From contig CALWTQ010000020.1 in assembly GCA_944384505.1 (NCBI GenBank), positions 1 to 50,785 on the forward strand: a stretch of 50,785 bases of DNA. The letters are read 5' to 3'. Positions 42,431 through 50,785 of the stretch are shown here, piece after piece; within the stretch, counting starts at the first letter, position 1, and each line of letters starts with the position of its first letter. Under the pieces are notes generated by a model that searched no databases, had not been told where the DNA came from, and saw only the letters and a program-made list of their open reading frames with translations. The DNA is from an uncultured Mediterraneibacter sp. GTDB lineage: Bacteria; Bacillota; Clostridia; Lachnospirales; Lachnospiraceae. Position numbers and translations under genes: made by a program.

Positions 42431-43714
42431 TTATTTATAATAGTCAAACTGGAGACCATACATCTTTACTGTGTCTCCCTCCTGGATTCCCTTTGCCTCC
42501 AGCTCATCCAGGATTCCGGTCTCTTTTAAGAACTTCTGGAAGAATGCAAATCCTTTTTCAGAATCCAGATTCGTATATCCGAGCATCTTTTCGATCTTCG
42601 GTCCTTCTACCACATACATGCCGTCTTCCACTTCCACAGTGTACGGAAGATTTTCGTAGATCAGCTCTTCATCAGGGAAGAATTCCTGTTCAAAGACAAT
42701 CGGAGGCGTCTCGATCTCATCCAGTCTTCTGCTCACATAATACAAAAGATCAGAGATTCCGTTTCCCGTCGCCCCGGAAATAGGAAATACTTTAATCCCC
42801 TGCGGCTCAAACTCCTGTTTCAGCCGTTCCACCGGATCTTCATCCGGGTCATAGATCAAATCCGTCTTATTGGCCGCGATTACCTGGGGACGCTGTGCGA
42901 TCTCCGGGTTGTAAGCTTTAAGCTCTTCATTGATCTTATAGATATCGTCTACGGGATCACGGCCCTCTGTGCCGGCAGCGTCTACTACATGGATCATCAG
43001 CCTTGTACGTTCAATATGGCGGAGAAATTCGTGGCCAAGGCCTACTCCCTCAGAGGCCCCCTCGATCAGGCCGGGAATATCCGCCATAACGAATCCCTTT
43101 GCCCCGTCCAGATCCACAACGCCAAGATTAGGACTCAGTGTCGTGAAATGGTAGTTGGCGATCTTCGGCTCTGCGTTTGTCACCCGGGAAAGAAGGGTGG
43201 ATTTCCCTACATTAGGAAATCCGATCAGCCCTACGTCGGCTATCACCTTGAGCTCCAGGTTTACTTCCAATTCCCTGGCCGGCTGCCCGGGCTGGGCATA
43301 TTTAGGAACCTGCATGGTGGCGGTCGCGAAATGCTGGTTTCCAAGGCCGCCTTTCCCGCCTTTGAGCACGATCTGGCGCCTGTTCTCTCCGGACATATCC
43401 GCGATTACTTTTCCGGAAGACGCCTCCTTGATTACGGTTCCCTCCGGCACATAGAGAATCAGGTCTTTGCCGTCTTTTCCATGGCATCTGCGTTTCCCGC
43501 CGGGTTCTCCGTCACCGGCCGCGTATTTGCGCCTGTGACGGTAATCAGCCAGGGTGTTAAGGCCTTTGTCCACTTCAAAGATCAGATCCCCTCCTCTTCC
43601 GCCGTCGCCGCCGTCCGGCCCGCCGTTCGGCACATAGAGTTCTCTGCGGAAGCTGCAGTGCCCGTCTCCGCCTTTGCCGGAACGGATATAGATTTTCGCT
43701 CTGTCTGCAAACAT
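42431..43714 (-). CDS. obgE: GTPase Obg
   Basis: Obg is an essential GTPase in 50S maturation and stress signalling. The 427-residue protein has the glycine-rich Obg fold (about 1-158), the GTPase domain with P-loop GFPNVGKST (K171), DIPGLIEGASEG, NKTD and SGATGNG. A C-terminal OCT domain (about 350-425) follows. AAGGAG lies 6 nt before the ATG. It leads the yhbY-nadD-yqeK-rsfS unit from its own promoter. Confidence 0.97.
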   Translation of the reverse strand: MFADRAKIYIRSGKGGDGHCSFRRELYVPNGGPDGGDGGRGGDLIFEVDKGLNTLADYRHRRKYAAGDGEPGGKRRCHGKDGKDLILYVPEGTVIKEASSGKVIADMSGENRRQIVLKGGKGGLGNQHFATATMQVPKYAQPGQPARELEVNLELKVIADVGLIGFPNVGKSTLLSRVTNAEPKIANYHFTTLSPNLGVVDLDGAKGFVMADIPGLIEGASEGVGLGHEFLRHIERTRLMIHVVDAAGTEGRDPVDDIYKINEELKAYNPEIAQRPQVIAANKTDLIYDPDEDPVERLKQEFEPQGIKVFPISGATGNGISDLLYYVSRRLDEIETPPIVFEQEFFPDEELIYENLPYTVEVEDGMYVVEGPKIEKMLGYTNLDSEKGFAFFQKFLKETGILDELEAKGIQEGDTVKMYGLQFDYYK

Positions 43715-43737
43715 ATTGTTCTCCTTCTGTCTGTTAA

Positions 43738-43766
43738 ATGATAACGGTCACACTTGTATTGTACAA
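43738..43766 (-). promoter_or_regulatory. Promoter of the obgE unit
   Basis: On the minus strand TTGTAC (43761-43766) and TATCAT (43738-43743) are 17 bp apart. The -35 abuts the T-rich tail of the rpmA terminator, so the two operons are insulated within about 50 bp. Confidence 0.72.
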
Positions 43767-43792
43767 AAGCCCCAGACAAAAGTCTGGGGCTT
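43767..43792 (-). terminator. Intrinsic terminator after rpmA
   Basis: AAGCCCCAGAC (43767-43777) pairs perfectly with GTCTGGGGCTT (43782-43792) over a 4-nt loop; read on the minus strand TTGT follows. It ends the rplU-prp-rpmA transcript. Confidence 0.88.
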
Positions 43793-43847
43793 AATTCTGC
43801 CTTTTATGCGAGTGAAAAGTTCCGGCCGGAGCCTTTTGTCAGCCCGA

Positions 43848-44132
43848 TTATTCAGCCACCGGATAGATAGAAACCTGTTTCTTATCTCTTCCTTTTCTTT
43901 CATATCTCACTACACCGTCTACCAGTGCGAACAGAGTGTCGTCACCGCCGCGTCCAACGTTCACACCCGGGTGAATCTTTGTTCCGCGCTGTCTGTAGAG
44001 GATGTTTCCGGCTTTTACAAACTGTCCGTCCGCTCTCTTCGCGCCCAGTCTCTTGGACTCGGAATCACGTCCGTTCTTTGTAGAACCAACTCCCTTTTTA
44101 TGAGCAAAAAACTGAAGATTCATTTTCATCAT
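43848..44132 (-). CDS. rpmA: Ribosomal protein L27 precursor
   Basis: The 94-residue L27 carries the Firmicutes N-terminal extension ending NLQFF, cut before [15 protein letters not shown] by Prp so that the mature tail can reach the peptidyl transferase centre. AAGGAGG lies about 10 nt before the ATG. The gene follows prp by 5 nt. Confidence 0.97.
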   Translation of the reverse strand: MMKMNLQFFAHKKGVGSTKNGRDSESKRLGAKRADGQFVKAGNILYRQRGTKIHPGVNVGRGGDDTLFALVDGVVRYERKGRDKKQVSIYPVAE

Positions 44133-44137
44133 GGTTC

Positions 44138-44470
44138 TTACACCTCCTTGAAAATAATGTCAATGTATGGTTCATATTCCTCGCTGGCTTCAATTTCTTC
44201 CAGACCAAGAATCATAGAATCCAGCAGCAGTCCGGCATCATGGGAAGGCCTGCTCTTAAAACGGAACTCAATTGAGCCTGCCTCTTCATCTGCAACAGAG
44301 GTTGTCTCATCATCTGTAAAACGCTCGATAGAATTCAGAGCATTAATGACAAGGGCGGATGCAGCAGCACATACGAGATCCTTTCCGGGATCACTGTACT
44401 CCGCGTGTCCGTGCATGTCAAAACCTGCATATTCGTGCCGGTCGGTCTTATAAACGGTTACCTTAATCAT
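44138..44470 (-). CDS. prp: Ribosomal-processing cysteine protease Prp
   Basis: A 110-residue protease whose catalytic pair is H22 (HGHAEY) and C34 (DLVCAAAS). It removes the N-terminal extension of L27, encoded next to it. AGGATCC precedes the ATG. It sits between rplU and rpmA, the conserved order in Firmicutes. Confidence 0.96.
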   Translation of the reverse strand: MIKVTVYKTDRHEYAGFDMHGHAEYSDPGKDLVCAAASALVINALNSIERFTDDETTSVADEEAGSIEFRFKSRPSHDAGLLLDSMILGLEEIEASEEYEPYIDIIFKEV

Positions 44471-44481
44471 GGATCCTGCGC

Positions 44482-44790
44482 TTACGCGTTGATCTTGTCG
44501 ATCTTAACAGCTGTGTACTGCTGTCTGTGACCATTCTTCTTATGGTATCCAGTTTTTCTCTTATACTTGTAAACGATAACTTTCTTCGCTTTCCCGTCAC
44601 CGATTACAGAAGCTGTAACTGTTGCACCTTCAACAGTCGGATTTCCAACAACCAGCTTGTCGTTATTCACTGCAAGCACCTGGTCAAATGTATAAGTCTC
44701 CCCAGCTTCAACACCAAGTTTCTCTACTTTAATGATATCGCCTTCGGCTACTTTGTACTGTTTACCACCTGTTGCTATAATCGCGTACAT
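44482..44790 (-). CDS. rplU: Ribosomal protein L21
   Basis: A 102-residue L21 beginning [14 protein letters not shown], with the family C-terminus [17 protein letters not shown] 44790 has GGAGG 6-7 nt upstream; the extension to 44820 is not needed. It is first in the rplU-prp-rpmA operon. The leader of about 75 nt can fold a small TCTGC/GCAGA stem, but I cannot confirm an L21 leader motif. Confidence 0.96.
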   Translation of the reverse strand: MYAIIATGGKQYKVAEGDIIKVEKLGVEAGETYTFDQVLAVNNDKLVVGNPTVEGATVTASVIGDGKAKKVIVYKYKRKTGYHKKNGHRQQYTAVKIDKINA

Positions 44791-44873
44791 ATGGCACCTC
44801 CTATTATCATTACTCGCCAATTACGGTGTCTGCGGCGCAGAACTTTAAACCTCATTGTGCGGCATACTGTTAT

Positions 44874-44903
44874 AATATACCATATTGATTTCAGAGAAGT
44901 CAA
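44874..44903 (-). promoter_or_regulatory. Promoter of rplU-prp-rpmA
   Basis: On the minus strand TTGACT (44898-44903) and TATATT (44874-44879) are 18 bp apart, with a second TATAAC overlapping slightly downstream. The -35 overlaps the stop end of the CBS-domain gene. Confidence 0.68.
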
Positions 44904-45319
44904 TACTCTTCAGGAAACTTTTTCAGCTTTTCATAGCAGTATTCAATGATACTTTTCCGGGTGATGATCCCTATAAACTTTTTCTCATCGTCCACCACCG
45001 GGACATAATTCTGATTCATGGCTTTCTGAATCAGGTCTTCCATATCCGAGTCGGCGGAAACCGCTTCGTAGTCCGCCTTTCTGGGAAATTCCTGAATAAA
45101 GATATTCTCCGCCTTTTTCAGATTCAGATCCGTATATTGTTTAATTCCCCACAGAAGATCTCCTTCTGTAATTGTTCCGACATACTCCCCCGCTCTGTTG
45201 AGCATGGGGATGGAGGCGTATTTATGGTACTCCATTGTCTCAAGCACCTGGCGGAGCGTACAGTAGTCATGTATATATGCAACTTCGCCCTTCGGCTTTA
45301 AAAAGAACAGGATATTCAT
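44900..45319 (-). CDS. CBS-domain pair protein
   Basis: A 139-residue protein made of two CBS motifs (about 1-60 and 75-135, with YASIPMLNRAGEYVGTITEGDL and YVPVVDDEKKFIGIITRKSI). It would bind adenine nucleotides as a sensor. No effector domain is fused. It follows the aspartokinase gene by 42 nt and may share its transcript; the function is unknown. Confidence 0.85.
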   Translation of the reverse strand: MNILFFLKPKGEVAYIHDYCTLRQVLETMEYHKYASIPMLNRAGEYVGTITEGDLLWGIKQYTDLNLKKAENIFIQEFPRKADYEAVSADSDMEDLIQKAMNQNYVPVVDDEKKFIGIITRKSIIEYCYEKLKKFPEEY

Positions 45320-45361
45320 TCTGCCTGGTACCCGCCTTTCTTTTGTATGTTATCAGTTCAT

Positions 45362-46681
45362 TTATATCTGGGTCAGTACAAAGATTTCGTACAGAGCCCG
45401 GATCGCGTTTTTGAAATCCTCATGTTTTACTCCCACGATAATATTCAGCTCGCTGGAGCCCTGGTCAATCATCTTTACATTAATATGCGCGTGCGCAAGC
45501 GCGGAGAAAATCCGCCCTGCCGTCCCCCGCGTAGACTTCATACCGCGCCCCACAATCGCGATCAGCGCAAGGTCCGATTCCAGCTCAATATGATCCGGAT
45601 TAACGGCCCTCTGAATATCAGAAAGGATTTTCTGTTCTTTCTCTTCAAATACATCCTTGTGTACAAAAATTGTCATTGTATCAATTCCGGAAGGCATATG
45701 CTCGATAGAGATTCCATTGTCCTCAAACACCTGCAGTACCTTGCGGCAGAAACCTACTTCTGAATTCATCATAGCCTTTTCTATTGTAATAGAGACGAAG
45801 CCGTCCGTCCCCGCGATCCCGGTAATCGTATATCTGGGCTGCCTGCATGTGCTCTCCACAATCAGAGTCCCTTTGTCTTCAGGAGCGTTCGTATTGCGTA
45901 TATTAATAGGAATTCCCGCTTTCCTTACCGGAAAGATGGCGTCCTCATGAAGAACGCTGGCGCCCATGTAGGAGAGCTCTCTTAACTCTTTATAAGTGAT
46001 CGTCTCGATCGACTTCGGATTCTTCACGATACGCGGGTCAGCGATGAGGAAACCGGATACATCCGTCCAGTTCTCATACAGATCCGCATGGACAGCAAGA
46101 GCCACAAGAGATCCGCTGATATCAGACCCCCCGCGGGAGAAAGTCACTACTGTCCCGTCAGCTTTCGCTCCATAGAATCCCGGAATGACAGCTGTCTGCA
46201 TATCTTTCAGGCGCTCAGACATAAGTTCATTGGTCACATCATCATTAAAAGATCCGTCCTCATTAAAGCGGACAACTTCCGCCGCGTCCACAAATTCGAA
46301 TCCAAGATAAGCAGCCATAATTTTCCCGTTCAGATACTCGCCCCGGGACGCCGCATAATTGATGCCTGCCTTTTCCTGAAAATTCTTCTCGATGACTTCA
46401 AAATCTTTCTCCAGGGAGAAATCAAGGTTCAGGCCGTCAATAATCTCCTGATATCTTGCCTGGATCTGGGCGAGAAGATCAAGAAAATTCTCCCCCTTCT
46501 CCGCGGCGGCATAACATGCGTAAAGCATATCCGTCACTTTCGTGTCGCTGGGAAAACGTTTCCCGGGAGCTGACGGAACCACATAGCGCCGGTTCTCATC
46601 CGCATGGATGATATTTCCAACTTTCTTAAACTGCTCAGCGCTCGCAAGAGAACTTCCGCCGAACTTTACCACTTTTTTCAT
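45362..46681 (-). CDS. Aspartate kinase
   Basis: Aspartokinase phosphorylates aspartate at the start of lysine, threonine and methionine synthesis. The 439-residue protein starts KKVVKFGGSSLA, has FSRGGSDISGSLVA and the C-terminal ACT repeats (about 300-435, with GFVSITIEKAMMNSEVGF and IAIVGRGMKSTRG). The length and ACT layout match single-chain aspartokinase III-like forms, which are feedback-inhibited. AAGGATA precedes the ATG. No lysine riboswitch fold is evident in the roughly 60-nt leader. Confidence 0.94.
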   Translation of the reverse strand: MKKVVKFGGSSLASAEQFKKVGNIIHADENRRYVVPSAPGKRFPSDTKVTDMLYACYAAAEKGENFLDLLAQIQARYQEIIDGLNLDFSLEKDFEVIEKNFQEKAGINYAASRGEYLNGKIMAAYLGFEFVDAAEVVRFNEDGSFNDDVTNELMSERLKDMQTAVIPGFYGAKADGTVVTFSRGGSDISGSLVALAVHADLYENWTDVSGFLIADPRIVKNPKSIETITYKELRELSYMGASVLHEDAIFPVRKAGIPINIRNTNAPEDKGTLIVESTCRQPRYTITGIAGTDGFVSITIEKAMMNSEVGFCRKVLQVFEDNGISIEHMPSGIDTMTIFVHKDVFEEKEQKILSDIQRAVNPDHIELESDLALIAIVGRGMKSTRGTAGRIFSALAHAHINVKMIDQGSSELNIIVGVKHEDFKNAIRALYEIFVLTQI

Positions 46682-46752
46682 TATCCTTCATCCTCATCTT
46701 TCTTCTTCAAATGTACAGTCCGCGCCCTTGCGGGGCACACTCTCGGTACAAT

Positions 46753-46781
46753 ATTATAACGCCAGTTCCGCGGCTTGTAAA
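46753..46781 (-). promoter_or_regulatory. Promoter of the aspartokinase gene
   Basis: On the minus strand TTTACA (46776-46781) and TATAAT (46753-46758) are 17 bp apart, eleven of twelve consensus matches. The gap from 46682 to 46829 otherwise holds a small GCCC/GGGC stem in the leader. Confidence 0.85.
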
Positions 46782-46829
46782 CGAAAAAATCTTGAACTCC
46801 TGACTGAACTGTTGCTATCCTGCTGCTGT

Positions 46830-48065
46830 TTACAATCCCTCCTGCTCAGCGAGAGGCCTGCGCACCTTTTTTCTTGTTATTTCCACAAGCCCCAGCGGCG
46901 TCATATCCACAAGGGTGGTCTGGATGGGATCTCTCGCCAGGAGTCTCCGGAATTCGTGGAGAAGCGTCCTGGTATTTTCCTCAGACTCCAGATTAATGAA
47001 GTCTACAAGGATAATGCCGGACAGGTTCCTGAGCCGGATCTGTTTCGCCGCCTCTTTGGCCGCTTCCAGATTGACCTTCATCGCTCCCTCTTCGCTGCCT
47101 GTCCTGCTTCCCGCCTTCACGGCGTTTTTCCCGGAGTTAACATCTATCACCGTCAGAGCTTCTGTCGGCTGGATGACCAGGTATCCTCCGGTTTTCAGCC
47201 AGGCGCGTTCCCTCAGAGCTTTCTCCAGGACAGTCTGGGTGCTGTACATCTTATCCAGAGGAAAGCCGGGATTGTCATATAGCTTCAGCAGATCCGACCT
47301 TTCGGGAAGTTCCGCGCGGAAAAAGGATTGTATACGAGTATACAGCTCTTTGTCACCTATAATGATTTCTTCCATCCCGTCCATATAAACATTTTTCAGG
47401 TCCAGAATATAGGACGGAGGGGCTGATTTCAGGCAGGAGAAGCAGACTCTTGTGGGCGCCGCGGCCATAAGATCTTCATATTCCTTCAAAAGAGAACGGA
47501 TCTCCTCCTCCACTTCATGAAAAGGGACATCTTTCGCATTCGTCCGGACAATAATTCCGTACCGGTCATTTTTCAGAAAACTGAGCCGTTCTTTGTATTC
47601 ATCCCTCTGAACCTTCGGAATCTTGGATGAGACTCCGATCCGCGTATTTCCGTGAGTCAGAACCGCGTATCTCCCGGTGAAGCTTAAATTCCCGGTGACC
47701 GTCGGGGCTTTGGTTTTCACGGCCTCCCTGCTGATCTGCACGACCAGTTCATCTCCGATACAGACAGGCTTACTGCCGCACTTTCGGGTGAACAGCGCAC
47801 TGTCTGCGTCCTTCATATCATAATAGCAGTTGACGCCGCGGCCGATCTCTATAAATGCGGCTCCTATATTCGGAACAATATTTTTCACCTTTCCTATATA
47901 AATATCTCCCAGACGGTATGCATTCTTCCCGCTCTCGTCGGCAGGAGCGCTGTGGATCTCCACAATATCCCCGTCCTCAGAGAAATAGGTCCGTATCCGG
48001 TTGTCCCGTTTTTCAATCAGAATCTTTCGTTTCAATTTTTTAGCTCCTTTGCTGATATCCGTCAT
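46830..48065 (-). CDS. RNase E/G-family ribonuclease
   Basis: A 411-residue Rne/Rng-type protein with an S1-like domain near the N-terminus (about 45-115, GDIYIGKVKNIVPNIGAAFIEIG). The catalytic core has TVIDVNSGKN and LVDFINLES carrying the metal-binding aspartates. It lacks the E. coli RNase E C-terminal scaffold and resembles RNase G. It processes RNA 5' ends. The ATG overlaps the TIGR03936 gene stop by 4 nt, so the two are coupled, and rplU is downstream as in related genomes. Confidence 0.93.
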   Translation of the reverse strand: MTDISKGAKKLKRKILIEKRDNRIRTYFSEDGDIVEIHSAPADESGKNAYRLGDIYIGKVKNIVPNIGAAFIEIGRGVNCYYDMKDADSALFTRKCGSKPVCIGDELVVQISREAVKTKAPTVTGNLSFTGRYAVLTHGNTRIGVSSKIPKVQRDEYKERLSFLKNDRYGIIVRTNAKDVPFHEVEEEIRSLLKEYEDLMAAAPTRVCFSCLKSAPPSYILDLKNVYMDGMEEIIIGDKELYTRIQSFFRAELPERSDLLKLYDNPGFPLDKMYSTQTVLEKALRERAWLKTGGYLVIQPTEALTVIDVNSGKNAVKAGSRTGSEEGAMKVNLEAAKEAAKQIRLRNLSGIILVDFINLESEENTRTLLHEFRRLLARDPIQTTLVDMTPLGLVEITRKKVRRPLAEQEGL

Positions 48066-48781
48066 CTGATATCTGTTCCAAGGGATTCCAGTGTCACAAG
48101 CGAGCGGCCGTTTTCCTTTCCTGTATCGGCATACATCTCCAGCCTGTGACAGGCAAAAGACGAGGAAGAAAAAGTTTCATTCAGATTCATGTATGTGAGG
48201 AAGGAGTCCATAACCAGATCCGGTTTCAGATTCTCCGCGCTTCCGGCGGCAAGCTGCAGAAATATGCCGCCATCCCGGAATTCCCAGTCATAGATCAGCG
48301 GACGGATATTCATCTCACGTTCACTCTTCTTCGTCTGCTTTATGACACGGATTTCCTTCTGATCCATAAACCGACGGAATCCTGTCATCCAATTCTGAGG
48401 CAGGGATTCTTCCGTTTCTTCTTTTGGAGTGACGAGGTAGTCAGCGCCGGCCAGGATCGTCATGCCGGTCATCTTCTTTTCTTCCGCGATCTGTCTGAAA
48501 CTGATCACCTCAATACCTTCTACACAGGCTTCGTTCATCCGGCGCACCGCCTCCTCTGAGGAGACGGGCTCCCGCAGTTCGATATCAAAATATTCGCCGT
48601 CGCTGGTCAGCCCGATCCCCAGGGGACTTGCAAAGGACATAATCATATGTGGACTGTATCCGCCGGTAAAAGCGATAGGAATATCAGCCCGGCGCATAAC
48701 TTTCTGGAAGAAGCGCATAACATCCAGGTGCCCGATAAACCGGAGCGCTCCGTATTTTCTGAATTTAATTCTTGCCTTCAT
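48062..48781 (-). CDS. TIGR03936-family radical SAM-associated protein
   Basis: A 239-residue protein of the DUF2344/TIGR03936 group (KARIKFRKYGALRFIGHLDVMRFFQK, SPHMIMSFASPLGIGL). The family is encoded next to a TIGR03960 radical SAM protein and is thought to work with it; no reaction is known. ATG 48781 has GGAGGAGG 8 nt upstream and overlaps the radical SAM gene end by 17 nt. The frame beyond it to 48799 is probably not used. Confidence 0.9.
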   Translation of the reverse strand: MKARIKFRKYGALRFIGHLDVMRFFQKVMRRADIPIAFTGGYSPHMIMSFASPLGIGLTSDGEYFDIELREPVSSEEAVRRMNEACVEGIEVISFRQIAEEKKMTGMTILAGADYLVTPKEETEESLPQNWMTGFRRFMDQKEIRVIKQTKKSEREMNIRPLIYDWEFRDGGIFLQLAAGSAENLKPDLVMDSFLTYMNLNETFSSSSFACHRLEMYADTGKENGRSLVTLESLGTDIR

Positions 48782-50630
48782 AACAGACACCTCCTCCAAA
48801 TGCCGCCGCGCCGCAGCCGGAACACTGCATCCTGCAGTTCGGCGTCACAGTTTCTTTCATTGCCCTCTCCCACTCTCTCCGGAGGAAATTGCGGCTTACG
48901 CCGATGTCAATAAAATCCCACGGGAAAAGTTCATCTTTTCCACGCTCACGCTGATTATAGAAAGAGATATCCACACCAGTGTTCTCAAACGCCTGCATCC
49001 ACAGACTATTATCAAACGCCTCAGTCCATGAATCAAAAAGACAGCCCAGACGATACGCTTCCTCAATCACAGCAGAGATCCTGCGGTCTCCTCTTGCCAT
49101 AACGCCTTCCAGAACAGTTGTCTGGGCGTCATGCCAGTTGTATTTCAGGCTCTTGCGGTTCAGCTGCGCCTGGAATTCTTCTTTAACAATGGAGGCTCTT
49201 CTCATATACTCATCCGCCGGGAGCATAGACGCCCACTGGAAAGGAGTAAACGGTTTGGGGACAAAGAAGGAAGAACTTGCAGTGATCTGACATTTCCCAT
49301 GCCTTTGATCTTTTGGAATCTCATAATATCTGCGCGCCACACGATCGGAAAGGCGGGCGATCTCCCTCATATCTTCCTCTGTCTCCGTGGGAAGGCCCAG
49401 CATAAAGTAGAGCTTTACCTTGCTCCAGCCGCCCTCAAAGGCCTGTCCCGCGCCGTCAATAATATCCTCTTCTGTCAGCCCCTTATTGATCACGTTGCGC
49501 ATCCGCTGGGATCCCGCTTCCGGGGCAAAGGTCAGGCTGCTCTTGCGGATATCCTGAACCCGGCTCATCACGTCCAGGGAAAAGGCGTCGATCCTGAGGG
49601 ACGGCAGAGAGATGTTGATTCCCTTGTCTTTGAATTCATCGATGAGGAAATTCACCAGCTCTTTTAATTCGGAGTAATCACTGGAGCTGAGGGAACTCAA
49701 AGAGATCTCCTCATGTCCGGTATTTTTCAGCATTGTGCGGGCGTATTCCTTCAGCTTTTCCACATTCCGCTCCCGTGTGGGACGATAAATCATCCCCGCC
49801 TGGCAGAAACGGCAGCCCCGGATACAGCCGCGCTGAATTTCAAGGACAACACGGTCCTGAGTGGCCTTGATAAAAGGCACGACCGGCTTCATAGGATAGC
49901 ATGCGTCTGTCACATCCATTACAACCTGCTTTTTTACCCTGACAGGCGCATGTTCGTTGTTCGGTGTAAACGATCTGAGCGTACCGTCCTCATGATATGC
50001 CGCATCGTAAAAGCGCGGCACATAGAGTCCCTCGATCTGCGCGGCTCTCTCCAGGAATTCCTCCCGCGTCCTGCCGGAGGTCTTCCACTCCTTGTAGCTG
50101 TCGAGAAGTTCATCATAGACCGTCTCGCCCTCGCCAATATAGAAAATATCGAAAAATTCTGCCAGCGGTTCCGGATTATAAGTGCACGGGCCGCCGCCGA
50201 TCACAATGGGGTCCGCCTCTGCACGTTCTGATGCATGAAGCGGAATCCCGCTCAAATCAAGGATCTGCAGAATATTCGTATAGCACATCTCGAACTGGAT
50301 CGTAATCCCGAGAAAATCAAAATCCTTAACCGGATCCTGTGACTCCAGCGCAAAAAGAGGGATCTTCTTCTCCCTCATCACCTTGTCTAAATCTCTCCAC
50401 GGAGAATAGACCCGCTCGCACCACACGTCCTCCCTGCGGTTAAACATATCGTAGAGTATCTGAATGCCAAGGTGGGACATCCCGATTTCATAGGCATCGG
50501 GAAAACACATGGCGAAACGGATATCCACCTTTTCCTTGTCCTTCATGACCGAGTTCACCTCGCCGCCGATATAGCGGGCAGGCTTCTCGATATTTAGTAA
50601 TATTTCATCATTTAAAGCTAGTTTTCTCAT
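48765..50630 (-). CDS. TIGR03960-family B12-binding-like radical SAM protein
   Basis: About 621 residues, with an N-terminal cobalamin-binding-like region (about 20-200, FAMCFPDAYEIGMSHLGIQI). The radical SAM core has the cluster cysteines C269, C273 and C276 (CIRGCRFC), and a Cys-rich end (CRMQCSGCGAAAFGGGVC) follows. The reaction is unknown, but a tRNA- or rRNA-modification role is suspected from its companions. I start it at ATG 50630 behind GAGGAGTTT. The frame runs on to 50744, across the promoter. Confidence 0.9.
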   Translation of the reverse strand: MRKLALNDEILLNIEKPARYIGGEVNSVMKDKEKVDIRFAMCFPDAYEIGMSHLGIQILYDMFNRREDVWCERVYSPWRDLDKVMREKKIPLFALESQDPVKDFDFLGITIQFEMCYTNILQILDLSGIPLHASERAEADPIVIGGGPCTYNPEPLAEFFDIFYIGEGETVYDELLDSYKEWKTSGRTREEFLERAAQIEGLYVPRFYDAAYHEDGTLRSFTPNNEHAPVRVKKQVVMDVTDACYPMKPVVPFIKATQDRVVLEIQRGCIRGCRFCQAGMIYRPTRERNVEKLKEYARTMLKNTGHEEISLSSLSSSDYSELKELVNFLIDEFKDKGINISLPSLRIDAFSLDVMSRVQDIRKSSLTFAPEAGSQRMRNVINKGLTEEDIIDGAGQAFEGGWSKVKLYFMLGLPTETEEDMREIARLSDRVARRYYEIPKDQRHGKCQITASSSFFVPKPFTPFQWASMLPADEYMRRASIVKEEFQAQLNRKSLKYNWHDAQTTVLEGVMARGDRRISAVIEEAYRLGCLFDSWTEAFDNSLWMQAFENTGVDISFYNQRERGKDELFPWDFIDIGVSRNFLRREWERAMKETVTPNCRMQCSGCGAAAFGGGVCYEGKN

Positions 50631-50664
50631 AAACTCCTCTCTTATACTGCTTTTATTTATAGAT

Positions 50665-50692
50665 ATTATAACAGATTTTTCAGGATCTTCAA
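50665..50692 (-). promoter_or_regulatory. Promoter of the radical SAM-RNase G unit
   Basis: On the minus strand TTGAAG (50687-50692) and TATAAT (50665-50670) are 16 bp apart, with TGT before the -10 (extended -10). It lies about 35 bp upstream of ATG 50630, which is why the longer open frame start is rejected. Positions 50745-50785 hold nothing I can identify. Confidence 0.78.
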
Positions 50693-50785
50693 CAACAGCC
50701 CTGACTGTAGTATGTGTCAAGTAATCATGGGCACTTTTTTTCATTTATTAATGTCAGTTTATTTCTTTAATTTTCAGATAATTCT

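Noticed and set aside
46682-46760. Lysine riboswitch upstream of the aspartokinase gene
   Set aside because: The promoter lies only about 60 nt upstream of the start codon, too short for the L-box aptamer, and no conserved aptamer pieces are visible.

Overview
The window looks like a chromosomal segment from a member of the Clostridia, most likely a gut Lachnospiraceae. The reasons are roughly 50% GC, long low-GC Gram-positive style operons, strong AGGAGG ribosome binding sites with frequent TTG/GTG starts, a MutS/MutL pair with an endonuclease-type MutL, a complete MinCDE system, an L27 precursor with its Prp protease gene, and a LexA/YneA-like SOS pair. No rRNA, tRNA, prophage, CRISPR array or insertion sequence was seen.

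Layout, plus strand first. At 1-132 is one arm of a dispersed long-hairpin repeat, followed by the mutS promoter and leader. Positions 266-10338 carry mutS, mutL, miaA, a PLP enzyme of the YnbB/aluminium-resistance family and two unrelated-looking FAD proteins. Positions 10486-20960 hold radC followed by a cell-shape and division-site cluster (mreB-like, mreC, mreD, PBP2, minC, minD, minE, rodA), then mgsA and a D-Ala-D-Ala carboxypeptidase. A small DUF378 membrane gene lies on the minus strand (21050-21253). Positions 21420-26614 are a second division/RNA cluster: HlyD-like adaptor, YggS-type PLP protein, sepF, a YlmH-type S4 protein, lspA and an RluD-type pseudouridine synthase. The 904-nt gap at 26615-27518 holds two complete copies (346 and 341 bp, opposite orientations) of the long-hairpin repeat, a terminator between them and a promoter. 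Then come a cytidylate-kinase-like gene (+), a ttcA-like gene (-) divergent from an FUSC-type membrane protein (+), a XerS-like recombinase (-), and a LysM/YneA-like gene (-) divergent from lexA (+).

The rest is on the minus strand. From right to left in the accessory part, an RpiR-family regulator (39598-40335) precedes a five-gene unit: 6-phospho-beta-glucosidase, PTS EIIBC, a tandem NTF2-fold protein, a phosphotriesterase-family hydrolase and a nitroreductase (39372 down to 33909). I infer uptake and phospho-hydrolysis of a beta-glucoside with further processing of the aglycone or sugar product. Next are two housekeeping ribosome-assembly units, obgE-yhbY-nadD-yqeK-rsfS and rplU-prp-rpmA. 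The right end has a CBS-domain gene, an aspartokinase and a TIGR03960/TIGR03936 radical-SAM pair followed by an RNase E/G-family gene.

The observation I consider most likely to be undescribed is the roughly 345-bp long-hairpin repeat family (copies at 1-132, 26617-26962 and 27032-27372). The arms pair through wobble pairs and mismatches, the ends share a common motif, and the complete copies share an apical loop with a mirror-symmetric core. Two of the three copies sit 20-30 bp upstream of a sigma-A promoter. The second candidate is the PTS/phospho-glucosidase operon that also carries a lactonase-like metallohydrolase, an NTF2-fold protein and a nitroreductase.
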